DNA of 47,295 nucleotides, from positions 1 through 47,295 of the forward strand of contig NZ_JAFVMF010000025.1 of NCBI RefSeq assembly GCF_017377715.1, read 5' to 3'. Origin of the DNA: Acetobacter sacchari. Its GTDB lineage: Bacteria > Pseudomonadota > Alphaproteobacteria > Acetobacterales > Acetobacteraceae. The stretch's first letter is position 1. Each line of letters begins with the position of its first letter. The translations under genes and the position numbers were made by a program. Positions 31,606 to 42,177 of this stretch are shown here, one piece after another. The notes beneath the pieces are model-generated. The model saw only the letters and a program-made list of their open reading frames with translations. It ran no database searches and was not told the origin of the DNA.

Positions 31606-34600
31606 ACCGTCCCGGCGCGCGCCGCTCCCTCCAATGACTCAGCTTGATGTATAGCGAAGGCAGCACCAGCAACGTCAGCGCCGTACACGACACGAGGCCA
31701 CCGATCACGACGGTCGCCAATGGTTTTTCAACCTCCGCCCCTTCGCTCATGGAAAACGCCATGGGAAAGAAGCCCAGGCACGCGACCGAGGCCGTCGCCA
31801 TGACCGGCCGAAACCGTTCGCGCGCCGCAGTGGTCGCGGCGGAAAAAGCGTCCATACCGTTACGTCGCTTTTCTTTGACCCACGAAATCAACACCACGCC
31901 GTTAAGCGTCGCCACGCCGAACAGGGCGATAAACCCGATGCCCGCCGAGATGCTGAAAGGCATTCCGCGCAACCATATCGCGATGACCCCGCCAGTCGCA
32001 GCGAAAGGCAGATTGACGAAAACGAGGCCAGCCAACCAGGGATCGCCCAGAGCGAGGATCAGCAGCAGGAAAATCAGTCCCAGCGTTATGGGCACCACGA
32101 CCGCGAGACGCGCCGATGCAGTCTGGAGGTTCTTGAACTGCCCGCTCCATTCGACCCTGTAGCCGGGCGGAAGCGCCGCGTCCTTCGCAACGGCGGCCTG
32201 CGCCGCGCTGACGAACGACGCCAGATCGCGGCCACGCACGTTCGCCTGCACCATCATCCGCCGTTCACCCTGAATGCGACGGATAGCGGCGGGCCCATCG
32301 TCGAGCGTGATATGCGCGACCTGCGACAGATCGACGACATGATCGTCCCGTGTCACGACAGGCAACAGCCGGATCTTCTCCAGCGTGTCGCGCGAAGACG
32401 GTTCGATGCGGACCTCCGTCGGAATAAGAGCGGCGTCCAGGGAGACAGGCGGCCCGACGTGGCCGCCGATGGACTCCACGACGTCCAGCACCTCGGACGT
32501 CGGCACATTCAATCGCGCCACGGCCTGACGATCGACGTCGATATGCAGGTACGGGATTGTCCCCACGTCCTGCGGGGCGACATCGGCGGCGCCGGGAACC
32601 GCTGCGATCACCTGTGCGATCTTCGCTGTCAAAGCCGTCAAAACTTTGAGATCTGGGCCATAGACCCCGACCGCGATCTGCGAGCGCACGCCCGATTGCA
32701 GGTCGTCCATCCGCATCTGGATCGGCTGGCTCCAGTTGTAGAGCGATCCGGGGTTATACTTCCGCAGCGCCTCGTCGAACGCACGGACAAGTCCCTCCTG
32801 CGTGTCCGCCGTCCGCCACTCCGACCGCGGCTTGAGCAGGATATAGGTGTCGGTCTGCTCTCCGCCCTGCGGATCGGTCGGAATTGCGGAAGTTCCGGTG
32901 TTGCTGACGAGAGTCCTTATTTCCGGGAAACGTTTCAGCGTGTTTTCAATCGCATCGACCGCGCGAACCGACGCCTCCAGCGATATGCCCGGCAGACGGG
33001 TGGAGGTGACGATCAGATCGCCCTCCTGAAGCTGCGGAATAAATTCTCCGCCCAACCGCGTGGCCAGCAGCGCGGACACCGCAAATATCGCCAGCGCCAC
33101 GAGCGTCACGCGACCTGTGTTCGCGACGCAATAACGCGAAGCCGGCAGAAAGCCGCGACGAAGAAACCCAATCAGGCGCGTGTCATGTCCGGTTTCGTCG
33201 TCATGCTCCGCGTCCTCGTGATCCGCCTCTGCGTGGTTTTCGTGCGTCGCAGGCGGTTTCATCAGCATCAGGCACAGGGGCGGCACGCAAACCAGAGCGA
33301 AGGCCAGCGACGCCAGAAGTCCGAGAATGACTGTTTCCGCCATGGGCCTGAACATCCGTCCTTCGATCCCCTCCAGAGTAAGGATCGGCAGATAGACGAG
33401 GATGATGATCAGAATGGCGAACGTCACCGGGCGGGCGATGAGGCTCACAGTCGCGGCGATTCCTTCAGCGAACGACATCCCGGGCGTGGGCCTGCGACTG
33501 AGCACCGTCTCCACGATGACCAGAGCGCTGTCGACGATCATCCCGAAATCGATGGCGCCAAGGCTGAGCAGGTTCGCCGAAATGCCGAGATGATTCATCC
33601 CGACCATTGCGACCAGCAGCGAAAAGGGAATGACTGAGATGATGACCAGAGCCGCGCGCCAGTCGCCGATCACCGCCATCAGCACGACGAAGACCAGAGC
33701 CGCGCCCATCAACAGGTTGTCGCGCACGGTCATGATGGTGACGTTGGTCAGTGTGGAGCGGCTGTAATAAGGGACCAGCCTTACGCCCTGCGGCAGCGAA
33801 CGGTTAAGTTCCGGCAGCGCCTTCTTGATTCGCGCCAACGCCTGGCGGGCGTTCGCGCCTTCGCGCAGCAGAACCACGGCGTTGACGATTTCGCCTTCTC
33901 CGTCACGCGTCACTGCGCCCAGCCTGGGCAGCCTTCCCTCATGAACGGCCCCGAGATCGCGCACATGGATCGCCTCGCCGTTCGGACCACTACGGACCTC
34001 GATCGCTCCCAGTTCGTCGAGGCTGTCGATCAGCGACCGGCCGACGATGACGCGCTGTTCGTCATTATGCTCGATCCATGCGCCGCCGGCCGCCTCGTTG
34101 CCGGTATCGACCGCGTCGAACACATCTTCCGCCGACACGCCATACCGCCGCAGCGTCTGGGGATCGAGCTCCACCTCATAAGTCTCGGCCGCGCCGCCGT
34201 TGACGTTGACGTCCACGACGCCGGGCACCAACCGGAGTTTCGGCACGACGCTCCACGTCATGATCCTGTTGAGTTCGGCAAGAGACCTGCCGGGACCGAG
34301 GATCTGCAAATGCATGATCTCGCCCATGCCCGTCGTCATGGGCCCCATCGAGATCGAGACGTGGTGGATTGGTACGGCGTCCCGCGCTTCCGCCAGTCGC
34401 TGGGAGACAAGTTCACGGTCACGATAGATATTGGTGTTGTCGCCGAATTGCAGATAGAGCACCGATACGCCAGTGCGCGACACCGACCGCATTGTGTCGA
34501 GCCCGACCACGCCCGAAAGCACGGTCTCGACCGGCAGGGTGACCAGCCGTTCGACCTCCTGCGTCGGCAATCCGGGCGCGCTGACGGAGACCAGCACCTG

Positions 34601-34729
34601 ACGCGGCGATATGTCCGGCACCGGCTCTACGGCCAGTGAACGCAGATCGAACACGCCAACGATCATCAACAGGACCGCCGCGCCGAGAACCGCCCGGCGG
34701 CGACTCAACAGACCCAGAACGAATTTCAT
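31604..34729 (-). CDS. czcA: CzcA-type heavy-metal RND efflux pump, 1041 aa
   Basis: An inner-membrane proton-driven HME-RND pump that expels divalent metal ions through a tripartite channel. The N-terminus (S-L-A-V-E-P-V-P-D-I-S-P, 30-41) and large periplasmic loops are typical. TM helix 4 carries D-F-G-M-I-V-D-S-A-L-V-I-V-E, the arrangement of two Asp and a Glu seen in CzcA/CzrA pumps (Zn, Co, Cd, Ni) rather than in the Cu/Ag pump CusA. A His/Asp/Glu-rich cytoplasmic loop lies near residue 495 (H-E-N-H-A-E-A-D-H-E-D). The operon with adaptor and outer membrane factor, in overlapping order, makes a complete system. Confidence 0.9.
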   Translation of the reverse strand: MKFVLGLLSRRRAVLGAAVLLMIVGVFDLRSLAVEPVPDISPRQVLVSVSAPGLPTQEVERLVTLPVETVLSGVVGLDTMRSVSRTGVSVLYLQFGDNTNIYRDRELVSQRLAEARDAVPIHHVSISMGPMTTGMGEIMHLQILGPGRSLAELNRIMTWSVVPKLRLVPGVVDVNVNGGAAETYEVELDPQTLRRYGVSAEDVFDAVDTGNEAAGGAWIEHNDEQRVIVGRSLIDSLDELGAIEVRSGPNGEAIHVRDLGAVHEGRLPRLGAVTRDGEGEIVNAVVLLREGANARQALARIKKALPELNRSLPQGVRLVPYYSRSTLTNVTIMTVRDNLLMGAALVFVVLMAVIGDWRAALVIISVIPFSLLVAMVGMNHLGISANLLSLGAIDFGMIVDSALVIVETVLSRRPTPGMSFAEGIAATVSLIARPVTFAILIIILVYLPILTLEGIEGRMFRPMAETVILGLLASLAFALVCVPPLCLMLMKPPATHENHAEADHEDAEHDDETGHDTRLIGFLRRGFLPASRYCVANTGRVTLVALAIFAVSALLATRLGGEFIPQLQEGDLIVTSTRLPGISLEASVRAVDAIENTLKRFPEIRTLVSNTGTSAIPTDPQGGEQTDTYILLKPRSEWRTADTQEGLVRAFDEALRKYNPGSLYNWSQPIQMRMDDLQSGVRSQIAVGVYGPDLKVLTALTAKIAQVIAAVPGAADVAPQDVGTIPYLHIDVDRQAVARLNVPTSEVLDVVESIGGHVGPPVSLDAALIPTEVRIEPSSRDTLEKIRLLPVVTRDDHVVDLSQVAHITLDDGPAAIRRIQGERRMMVQANVRGRDLASFVSAAQAAVAKDAALPPGYRVEWSGQFKNLQTASARLAVVVPITLGLIFLLLILALGDPWLAGLVFVNLPFAATGGVIAIWLRGMPFSISAGIGFIALFGVATLNGVVLISWVKEKRRNGMDAFSAATTAARERFRPVMATASVACLGFFPMAFSMSEGAEVEKPLATVVIGGLVSCTALTLLVLPSLYIKLSHWRERRAPGR

Positions 34730-35913
34730 TGCGACGACGCCGCAGCGTCGGCAGGCGGGTTGAGCAAGGCCTGTGATTTCATTACGAAACTGCCGTCCGT
34801 AACCACGACGTCTCCGGTCTTCAGACCGCTGGCGATCACCACCTCCCCGTTCAGAGACGGTCCAACCTCAACATGACGCGCTTCGTAGCTGTCAGGCGCT
34901 GTGCGGACGAAGACGCACGGCAACGCCCCCATCATCTGCAGGGCGCTGGAGGGCACGATCTGGCCGGTCACAGTCCCGGCAACAAACAAGCGGGTTCGCA
35001 CCAGCATGCCCGCTCGCAGGGAGCGGTCCCCGTTTTTCACGAGACTGCGCACCAGCACACGGCGCGTTCCCGGATCGACGCCCCCCTCGATCAGGTCGAC
35101 TTTGGATTCAATCGCCTTGCGTCCAGTTGCAACGCGCGTTTCCTGCCGGTCACCCACTGACAATCTCGCGGCGTCGGCCTCCGACACCTGGGACACGATC
35201 CAGACAGTGCTGAGATCATCGACCTCCACTGGAGCCACCGTGGCGTTCGACACGTCACCGCCAACGGTGACATTGATACGCAGCACCACACCGTCGACAG
35301 GCGATATGACGCTTGACACGATCCCCTGCGCACGTTGCGTCGGCGAAGAGAAGCGGGCCATTCGCTCAGTCTCATTCTGCACCATCGAACGCCGCTGAGC
35401 GACCATCGCCCGGGCGTCGGCCAGCCGGGCCTTGCGCCGTTCGGCTTCCCCCGCCGACACGACCCCGCCGCGCAGGGCGCTCGCGCGCTTCCACGCGAGC
35501 GCTGCATCCTGCTCGAGCGCCTCCGCCTGCTGCAGCGCCGCCTGCGCGCCGAGCAGCTTCTGCTTCTCGTCGCTCAGGCTGAAATCGTCGTAGGTCAGCA
35601 ACGCCTCGCCACGACGAACGATCTGCCCCGGACTCACCAGCACTTCCCGGACGCGCCCGGCGCCGACCGGGTGAATCCTGCTGATGCGTCTTTCGTCCGC
35701 TGCGATATAGGCTTGGGCGTCGATGTGCGGCGCGATTGCGCCTGACCGCGCTGCCGCCGTGTTGATCCCAAGGGTCTTCAGCGCCTCCGGGGCGATCATC
35801 ACGGGCTTTGTCGGCCAATCTCCCTGCGCCAGAGCCCGCCCCGGAGCTACGCCTCCAAACATCGCGCTCAGAGCGCAGAGAAGCGCTACGCACGGGAACG
35901 ATCCAGTTCTCAT
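34726..35913 (-). CDS. czcB: RND efflux periplasmic adaptor (membrane fusion protein), 395 aa
   Basis: The adaptor couples the pump to the outer membrane factor. It begins with a signal peptide ending near residue 29 (A-L-A-Q), has a barrel-sandwich half motif (G-R-V-R-E-V-L-V-S-P-G-Q, about 85-96), a coiled-coil hairpin of Ala/Gln/Glu-rich helices (about 113-180) and C-terminal beta-barrel domains. ATG 35913 overlaps the preceding gene's stop (ATGA) and its end overlaps czcA. No extra metal-binding His-rich N-terminus is seen. Confidence 0.88.
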   Translation of the reverse strand: MRTGSFPCVALLCALSAMFGGVAPGRALAQGDWPTKPVMIAPEALKTLGINTAAARSGAIAPHIDAQAYIAADERRISRIHPVGAGRVREVLVSPGQIVRRGEALLTYDDFSLSDEKQKLLGAQAALQQAEALEQDAALAWKRASALRGGVVSAGEAERRKARLADARAMVAQRRSMVQNETERMARFSSPTQRAQGIVSSVISPVDGVVLRINVTVGGDVSNATVAPVEVDDLSTVWIVSQVSEADAARLSVGDRQETRVATGRKAIESKVDLIEGGVDPGTRRVLVRSLVKNGDRSLRAGMLVRTRLFVAGTVTGQIVPSSALQMMGALPCVFVRTAPDSYEARHVEVGPSLNGEVVIASGLKTGDVVVTDGSFVMKSQALLNPPADAAASSQ

Positions 35914-37220
35914 GGCGTCTGTCCGGTCATGAGGAGTATTCGGACAAGAGCGGATCTCCACAACACATCGGCCTGCGTCGCACGTTGGTTTGCGTCCAGT
36001 TCCGCACGTCTGGCGCGGAGATATTCGATAACCGGCGTCTCTCCGACGCTCCATGCCTTGCCTAGCTGGGCGGCCCGCGCGCTCAACGCCTGTTGCGTGG
36101 CCCGCGCATGCCCCAGGACCACGAGAGCAGAAGACATTCGCGCTTCAGCCTGCCGATATTCAACGGCGACCTTTCGGCGCGCCAGCTCCGCGTCCCGGTT
36201 CGCAGCGCCCATGGCGCTCACGCCCTTCATCAGCATCGGCACGTTTCGCGCAGAGCTTGGCAGGGCGGTCTGGAACTGCACGCCGAACTGCGTGTCCCAC
36301 GGACTTCCGTACTGCTCCTGCCGGGATAGAGACACGCCGATTTCCGGATTGGGCATGTATGACCGCTTCGCAAGGTCGTAAGACGCCTTCGCGCTGCCCA
36401 CGAGCGCATCAGCCAGTTCGATCCGGGGATCGTTGCGGGGGTCGAGCTTCTGCACGCGTGCCGCCAGAAGGCGGCCGTCAAGCGCCATCAGGTCCGGAAT
36501 TTCGTCCGTTCCCGTCAGAGTCAGCAATTCCGCACGCGCGGTCTCTATCCGTTGCTCCCTGTCAGGAATTTGGCCCGCTACGTCTTCCCGCTCAGCCACG
36601 ATCGCCTCGTGATCGGAGGCGGCGATCTCTCCGGTTCTCAGCGCCTTCTGCGACGCGGACAGGGTCTGGTCGAGCAAACCCTGAGTCGACCGAAGGTTGG
36701 CGATCTCCCGCCGCAGCGCGACGGCGGCGCTGGTAAGGTCAAGCACCCGGACAGCCATCAGAAGACGCTGGACCTTCAGGCGCGAACGCGCGACGGACTC
36801 GTCCGCCTGCGCATTGCGAACGCTTGCGGAGCCCTGTCCCGGCAACCAGAGCGGCATGCTCACGCTGCCCTGATACGTCGTGTATCCGACCTTGCTGCCT
36901 ATGAAATGGTCATCGAGGTATTCGCCGCTGAGAACCGGACCGGAGGGAAACCACGCGTCAAGCGCGCTGGCGGATTTATGCGCGGCGTTTGCGTCCGTCT
37001 GGCTGGACCGCGCTTCCGGATCAGCGCTCCAGGCCGCGATGATGGCCTCGTGCATGCTTTCCGCCCGGCCAACCGGCGTCGAAAAAGCAAGTGCGACGAT
37101 GGGCGTCGCGACGCAAAGAATGCGGGGGACAAGCGCAAGGGCGCGACCATGTGCCGCCGCAAGGGCGGGCAAGCGCTCTTTCGATCTCATGTCTTCTTTT
37201 TGCATACCCGGCAGGATCAT
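35910..37220 (-). CDS. czcC: TolC-family outer membrane efflux protein
   Basis: The outer membrane channel of the tripartite system. It has an N-terminal signal peptide, then two repeats of long amphipathic helices and short beta strands (D-A-W-F-P-S-G-P-V-L-S-G and Y-M-P-N-P-E-I-G-V-S-L) typical of OEP/TolC proteins. Length (436 aa) is normal. Three in-frame ATGs (37220, 37205, 37190) are possible; the last has a better upstream AAAGAAG. It is the first gene of the operon and lies next to an unusually AT-rich region that should hold the promoter. Confidence 0.85.
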   Translation of the reverse strand: MILPGMQKEDMRSKERLPALAAAHGRALALVPRILCVATPIVALAFSTPVGRAESMHEAIIAAWSADPEARSSQTDANAAHKSASALDAWFPSGPVLSGEYLDDHFIGSKVGYTTYQGSVSMPLWLPGQGSASVRNAQADESVARSRLKVQRLLMAVRVLDLTSAAVALRREIANLRSTQGLLDQTLSASQKALRTGEIAASDHEAIVAEREDVAGQIPDREQRIETARAELLTLTGTDEIPDLMALDGRLLAARVQKLDPRNDPRIELADALVGSAKASYDLAKRSYMPNPEIGVSLSRQEQYGSPWDTQFGVQFQTALPSSARNVPMLMKGVSAMGAANRDAELARRKVAVEYRQAEARMSSALVVLGHARATQQALSARAAQLGKAWSVGETPVIEYLRARRAELDANQRATQADVLWRSALVRILLMTGQTP

Positions 37221-38817
<1,597 letters not shown>

Positions 38818-38819
38818 CG

Positions 38820-40052
38820 ATGAGCGGCGGGACAAACGGGGCGGTCCCGCGCCCCGGTCTGGCGGCGCGTCTGGACGGACTGCCTGCATCGGCGACCATC
38901 GAGATGGCCCGACGGGCGCGAGAACTGCGCGCCGCAGGGCATAAAGTGATCTCCCTCGCCCTCGGCGAACCGGATTTCCCGACGCCCCCCGCCGCAATCG
39001 AAGCCGCTCACGCGGCCGCGCTCGCGGGCGACACCAAATACCCGCCTGTCGACGGAACCCCGGCGCTCAAGGCCGCAGTGGCGCGCAAGTTCGCGCGCGA
39101 GAACGGTCTCGACTACGCGCCGGACGAGTTGATCGTCAGCAACGGCGGCAAGCAGATCATCTTCAACGCCTTCATGGCGACCATCGATCCGGGCGACGAG
39201 GTCGTCGTCCCCGCGCCCTACTGGGTCAGCTATCCGCTGATTGCGCGGATGCTGGGCGGCGTTCCGGTGCATCCGGTCTGCGACGAGAGCGACGGTTTCA
39301 GCCTGCGCGCCGATCGGCTGGCGCAGGCGCTTACCCCGCGCACCAAATGGCTGGTGCTGAACTTCCCGAACAACCCCAGCGGCGGCGTCTGCACCGAAGA
39401 AGAACTGCGCGCCATCGCCTCGGTCCTGCGCGACTTCCCGAATGTCTGGATTCTGTCTGACGAGATCTATGAGCATCTTGTCTTCGACAACCGGCGCTTC
39501 ACGTCCTTCGCAGCAGTAGCGCCCGACCTGCGTGATCGCATCCTGACGATGAACGGCGTCGCCAAGGCCTACGCCATGACCGGATGGCGCGTCGGCTACG
39601 CGGGCGGTCCGCGCGATTTGATCGCCGCCATGCGCACGGTGCAGGGTAACGCAACCTCGGGCGTCTGCACCGTGGCGCAGGCCGCCGCAGCAGCAGCGCT
39701 CGACGGCCCTGAAGACCTGATTGGCGTCATGCGCGCGACCTACGCAAAAAGGCGCAAGGCCGTCGTGGAGGCGTTGCGCGCCATTCCCGGCATTACCTGC
39801 GCGATGCCGTCCGGCGCGTTCTATGCCTATCCCGGCGTGGAGGGATGCCTTGGCAAGACCACTCCCGATGGACACGTGATCGCAACCGACGCCGATTTCG
39901 CGCTGGCGTTGCTTGATCGCGCGCATGTCGCGACGGTTCCCGGATCGGCGTTCGGTCTGTCGCCGTATCTGCGGCTGTCCTGCGCGACCGGCGATGCGGA
40001 GCTTGAAGAGGCGTGCAGGCGTATTGCCGGGTTTGTTGCTTCGTTGAGGTAG
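38820..40052 (+). CDS. Second AspAT-like class I/II aminotransferase
   Basis: A paralogue of the upstream gene with the same motifs: L-x-L-G-E-P-D-F-P-T-P near residue 49, N-F-P-N-N-P-S-G (181-188), S-D-E-I-Y and the PLP Lys249 in [13 protein letters not shown] 38820 lies 2 bases after the upstream stop; the frame is open further to 38778. The N-terminus is about 10 residues longer than its neighbour. The two are probably co-transcribed and may have diverged in substrate (for example aspartate versus aromatic or arogenate precursors), which is inference. Confidence 0.9.
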   Translation: MSGGTNGAVPRPGLAARLDGLPASATIEMARRARELRAAGHKVISLALGEPDFPTPPAAIEAAHAAALAGDTKYPPVDGTPALKAAVARKFARENGLDYAPDELIVSNGGKQIIFNAFMATIDPGDEVVVPAPYWVSYPLIARMLGGVPVHPVCDESDGFSLRADRLAQALTPRTKWLVLNFPNNPSGGVCTEEELRAIASVLRDFPNVWILSDEIYEHLVFDNRRFTSFAAVAPDLRDRILTMNGVAKAYAMTGWRVGYAGGPRDLIAAMRTVQGNATSGVCTVAQAAAAAALDGPEDLIGVMRATYAKRRKAVVEALRAIPGITCAMPSGAFYAYPGVEGCLGKTTPDGHVIATDADFALALLDRAHVATVPGSAFGLSPYLRLSCATGDAELEEACRRIAGFVASLR

Positions 40053-40235
40053 GAGAGGTCTGCTTTCGCCCTTCATCTCGGGCATTCAAGCATTCGTGGC
40101 AGCTGTACGAAAGCGGACATTGCTAAGCGAAATGTAATAGACTGACTTTGGGATAAAGCCATCCTTCCCCGTTTCAATCGCGAACGTCAAATTTCAAAAG
40201 CAGCAAACGCGGCCGGTTCAGTCGGTCGGCGCGGC

Positions 40236-40913
40236 GGGTGCTGTCACATCAGCTTCTGGGCTGTAGGTTGCCCCGCAAGAGCGCTCCCCATGCCGTGTGG
40301 TTGTACTTCTGGTTCCCGCTGAGCTTCCGCTTGATCGAGGAGATGCTGCTCGAGCGCGGGATTGTCGTGTCGTATGAGACGATCCGCCGTTGGAGCGGGA
40401 AGTCCGGGACGGCGTTTGCTCGCAGGGCTCGCCGCAGGCGCGCCATCGATCAAGGCGGCTCCGTTCTCGATGAAATCCTGCAGACACGACGCAATACGAA
40501 AGCGGCGAGACGGTTGTTGACGCGGCTTCTATGAAGCAGGGCGCCAGACCAAAACGCATGATTACAGACAAACTGAAATCATACGGAGCAGCCAAGCGTC
40601 AGGTCATGCCGCGTGTGGAACACCGATCTCACAAAGGCCTGAACAACAGGGCGGAGAACTCCCATCTGCCGCTGCGAAAGCGCGAACGCGCCGTGCAAAG
40701 GTTTGGATCACCAGGAGGTTATCAGCGCTTTGTCTCGGTATTTTCCGCCGTCCGTAATCTGTTCGTCCCACCAGCCTGGATCGACTACGCCATCTCCCGA
40801 CATTTGCACCGCATCAGGGCGTTCGCACAATGGAATGGTGCGAACGCTCTCCCTGCCTGAATAACCCGCTAAAAACCTCTAAATACCCAAGCTCGGTTAA
40901 TGTGACAGCACCC
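40236..40913 (+). mobile_element. Degenerate IS6-family insertion sequence (copy 1)
   Basis: The terminal inverted repeats are GGGTGCTGTCACATCAGC (40236-40253) and GGTTAATGTGACAGCACCC (40895-40913), matching those of the second copy at 43722. The element is 678 bp, shorter than a normal IS6 copy (about 800), with a lost transposase 5' part and an internal deletion. No 8-bp target duplication is visible (GGCGCGGC left, AAGACCGG right). Orientation is the same as copy 2. Confidence 0.8.
40269..40860 (+). pseudogene. IS6-family transposase, inactivated
   Basis: Compared with copy 2 it lacks the N-terminal coding start (about 40 bases missing after position 40288), has lost about 90 bases at 40440 that carry the first catalytic D (H-L-D-E-V-P) and has a one-base loss near 40527, so it is split into two frames (to 40534 and 40531-40860). 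The second part keeps N-N-R-A-E-N-S-H with the catalytic Glu. It cannot make active transposase by itself. Confidence 0.75.
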
Positions 40914-40920
40914 AAGACCG

Positions 40921-41175
40921 GGCGCTGCTCGAAAACAGGCTCTCCCGCTTCTCGGCGTCCGGGCGCGCGTCACCGGTGACGCCCGACGCTACGAGGCCGA
41001 GCTACCGAGCCTTCTGAAGCACGGGTTCTGGCGCGGAGGATTCACGAACTATCAAGACGGCTCGTCGCGTAATCTATTACTCGGTCGGCATCTTATCTCC
41101 GCTGTGGCAACAACGCGGAAATATCCGGGCGCCCTTCAAAGCAGAAATATCCGCGTTTGCGTGCCCACCGCATGA
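40921..41175 (+). pseudogene. Remnant of an element gene with HxFWRGxxTN motif
   Basis: An open frame of 84 codons runs without a start from just beyond the IS6 right end to TGA 41173. It contains R-Y-E-A-E-L-P-S-L-L-K-H-G-F-W-R-G-G-F-T-N, which echoes the short protein at 1433-1546. The 5' end was probably removed when the IS6 copy arrived. It looks like a scrap of a phage or plasmid gene. Confidence 0.4.
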
Positions 41176-41181
41176 TTAATA

Positions 41182-41856
41182 CTAAGCCTGAGCTTTCGTA
41201 TAAGACGACAAGCAGAAGGATTGTCCACCGCCGTTTAAGGGGTAAGTCCTAAGCATAAACGCGTTGAACCACCGGAGCATCTTATCCATGCTGTCAAATG
41301 TGAATTCCCCAAAGTTGGGGTCCATGAAACCAAGACGGCTGCCGGTCATCAAAAACGCAACAGCGTGACCAGCCGTCTGCCGTTGCATTGTGCCACCCCA
41401 ATAAATTTGCAGCACAGTGTAAGGACCTGTCATACTTTTCACGGCCGTAAAAATGCCAACCGGCGTGTATCGCTGGTTCAGTCGTTCTACCTTGTTTGCA
41501 GGCTTCAACCCACCCTTGAGCATAGCTTTATCGATCTGAGATGCAGCATCCCCCCAGAACTGCTTATGGATCACACCTTGCCGCGCCATAATGAAGCGAA
41601 TGGCCGGCGTCACCTCGGGACGCAGCCTTAGCCTGCCTCTGCTATCGAAGTCCCAGATGTTACTACGCTGCGAATTCTGGATCAGCCATTGGATTGCCAT
41701 ACCTAGACACCACCCATTGGCGGTCAACTCGTAGCCGAGCGCTTCAGGGTCTTGCGCCTGCTGATAGTCGATCTCGGCATAAGCGCCTTGAGCGTGGCAG
41801 AGGTTCACAAGCCAAGGATCCATTAGAGTCATCCCAAAAAAAAGAGACGTTGCCAT
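41182..41856 (-). CDS. YopT/C58-like cysteine protease, predicted
   Basis: Sequence landmarks of the YopT/AvrPphB papain-like family are present: N-G-W-C-L-G-M-A-I-Q-W-L with catalytic Cys50, T-A-G-H-A-V-A-F with His164 and G-F-M-D-P-N-F-G-E-F-T-F with Asp179. In YopT-type proteases these three residues form the Cys-His-Asp triad and the D-P-N-F-G-E-F segment is a signature. The family includes secreted or injected effectors that cut host proteins. ATG 41856 is used; an in-frame GTG at 41868 is an alternative. No signal peptide is visible. The codon and base use is less GC-rich than the core. The protease call is strong by motif; the target is unknown. Confidence 0.8.
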   Translation of the reverse strand: MATSLFFGMTLMDPWLVNLCHAQGAYAEIDYQQAQDPEALGYELTANGWCLGMAIQWLIQNSQRSNIWDFDSRGRLRLRPEVTPAIRFIMARQGVIHKQFWGDAASQIDKAMLKGGLKPANKVERLNQRYTPVGIFTAVKSMTGPYTVLQIYWGGTMQRQTAGHAVAFLMTGSRLGFMDPNFGEFTFDSMDKMLRWFNAFMLRTYPLNGGGQSFCLSSYTKAQA

Positions 41857-41962
41857 TGTATTTGGCACGAGCGTAGCGAGGAGTGGCCACTCAGCCCTCC
41901 GATACCCAGAAATCTAGGCCGTGAACTTACTATGTGAAACTTGAGATGAAAATTATCGCCGT

Positions 41963-42000
41963 GTGAATTCAGGTTACAAATGCAATGAAACCGAATTCAC
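41963..42000. repeat. Inverted repeat GTGAATTC / GAATTCAC between the two proteases
   Basis: Arms of 8 bases (41963-41970 and 41993-42000) with a 22-base spacer lie in the 321-base divergent region (41857-42177) between the two protease genes. The remainder of that region shows no gene. Possible operator or a recombination scar; role unknown. Confidence 0.35.
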
Positions 42001-42177
42001 AACTTGGCGTAATACTTGAACGCAGCGAATGACAGCTTCCGGTCAAGCCTTACCGATAACCGACATTCCGTTCTCCCGCCCTTGCCGTTCCAAGTATTCC
42101 CACCTTGTATGAAACCCCAACATCCCAGACTTTGTAACGGGCGTTGTTTTTTGACCATATAAGCGGGGACAGCAACA

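Noticed and set aside
32312..33637. Long plus-strand frame antisense to the metal pump
   Set aside because: Explained by GC-rich codon bias of the true gene on the minus strand.
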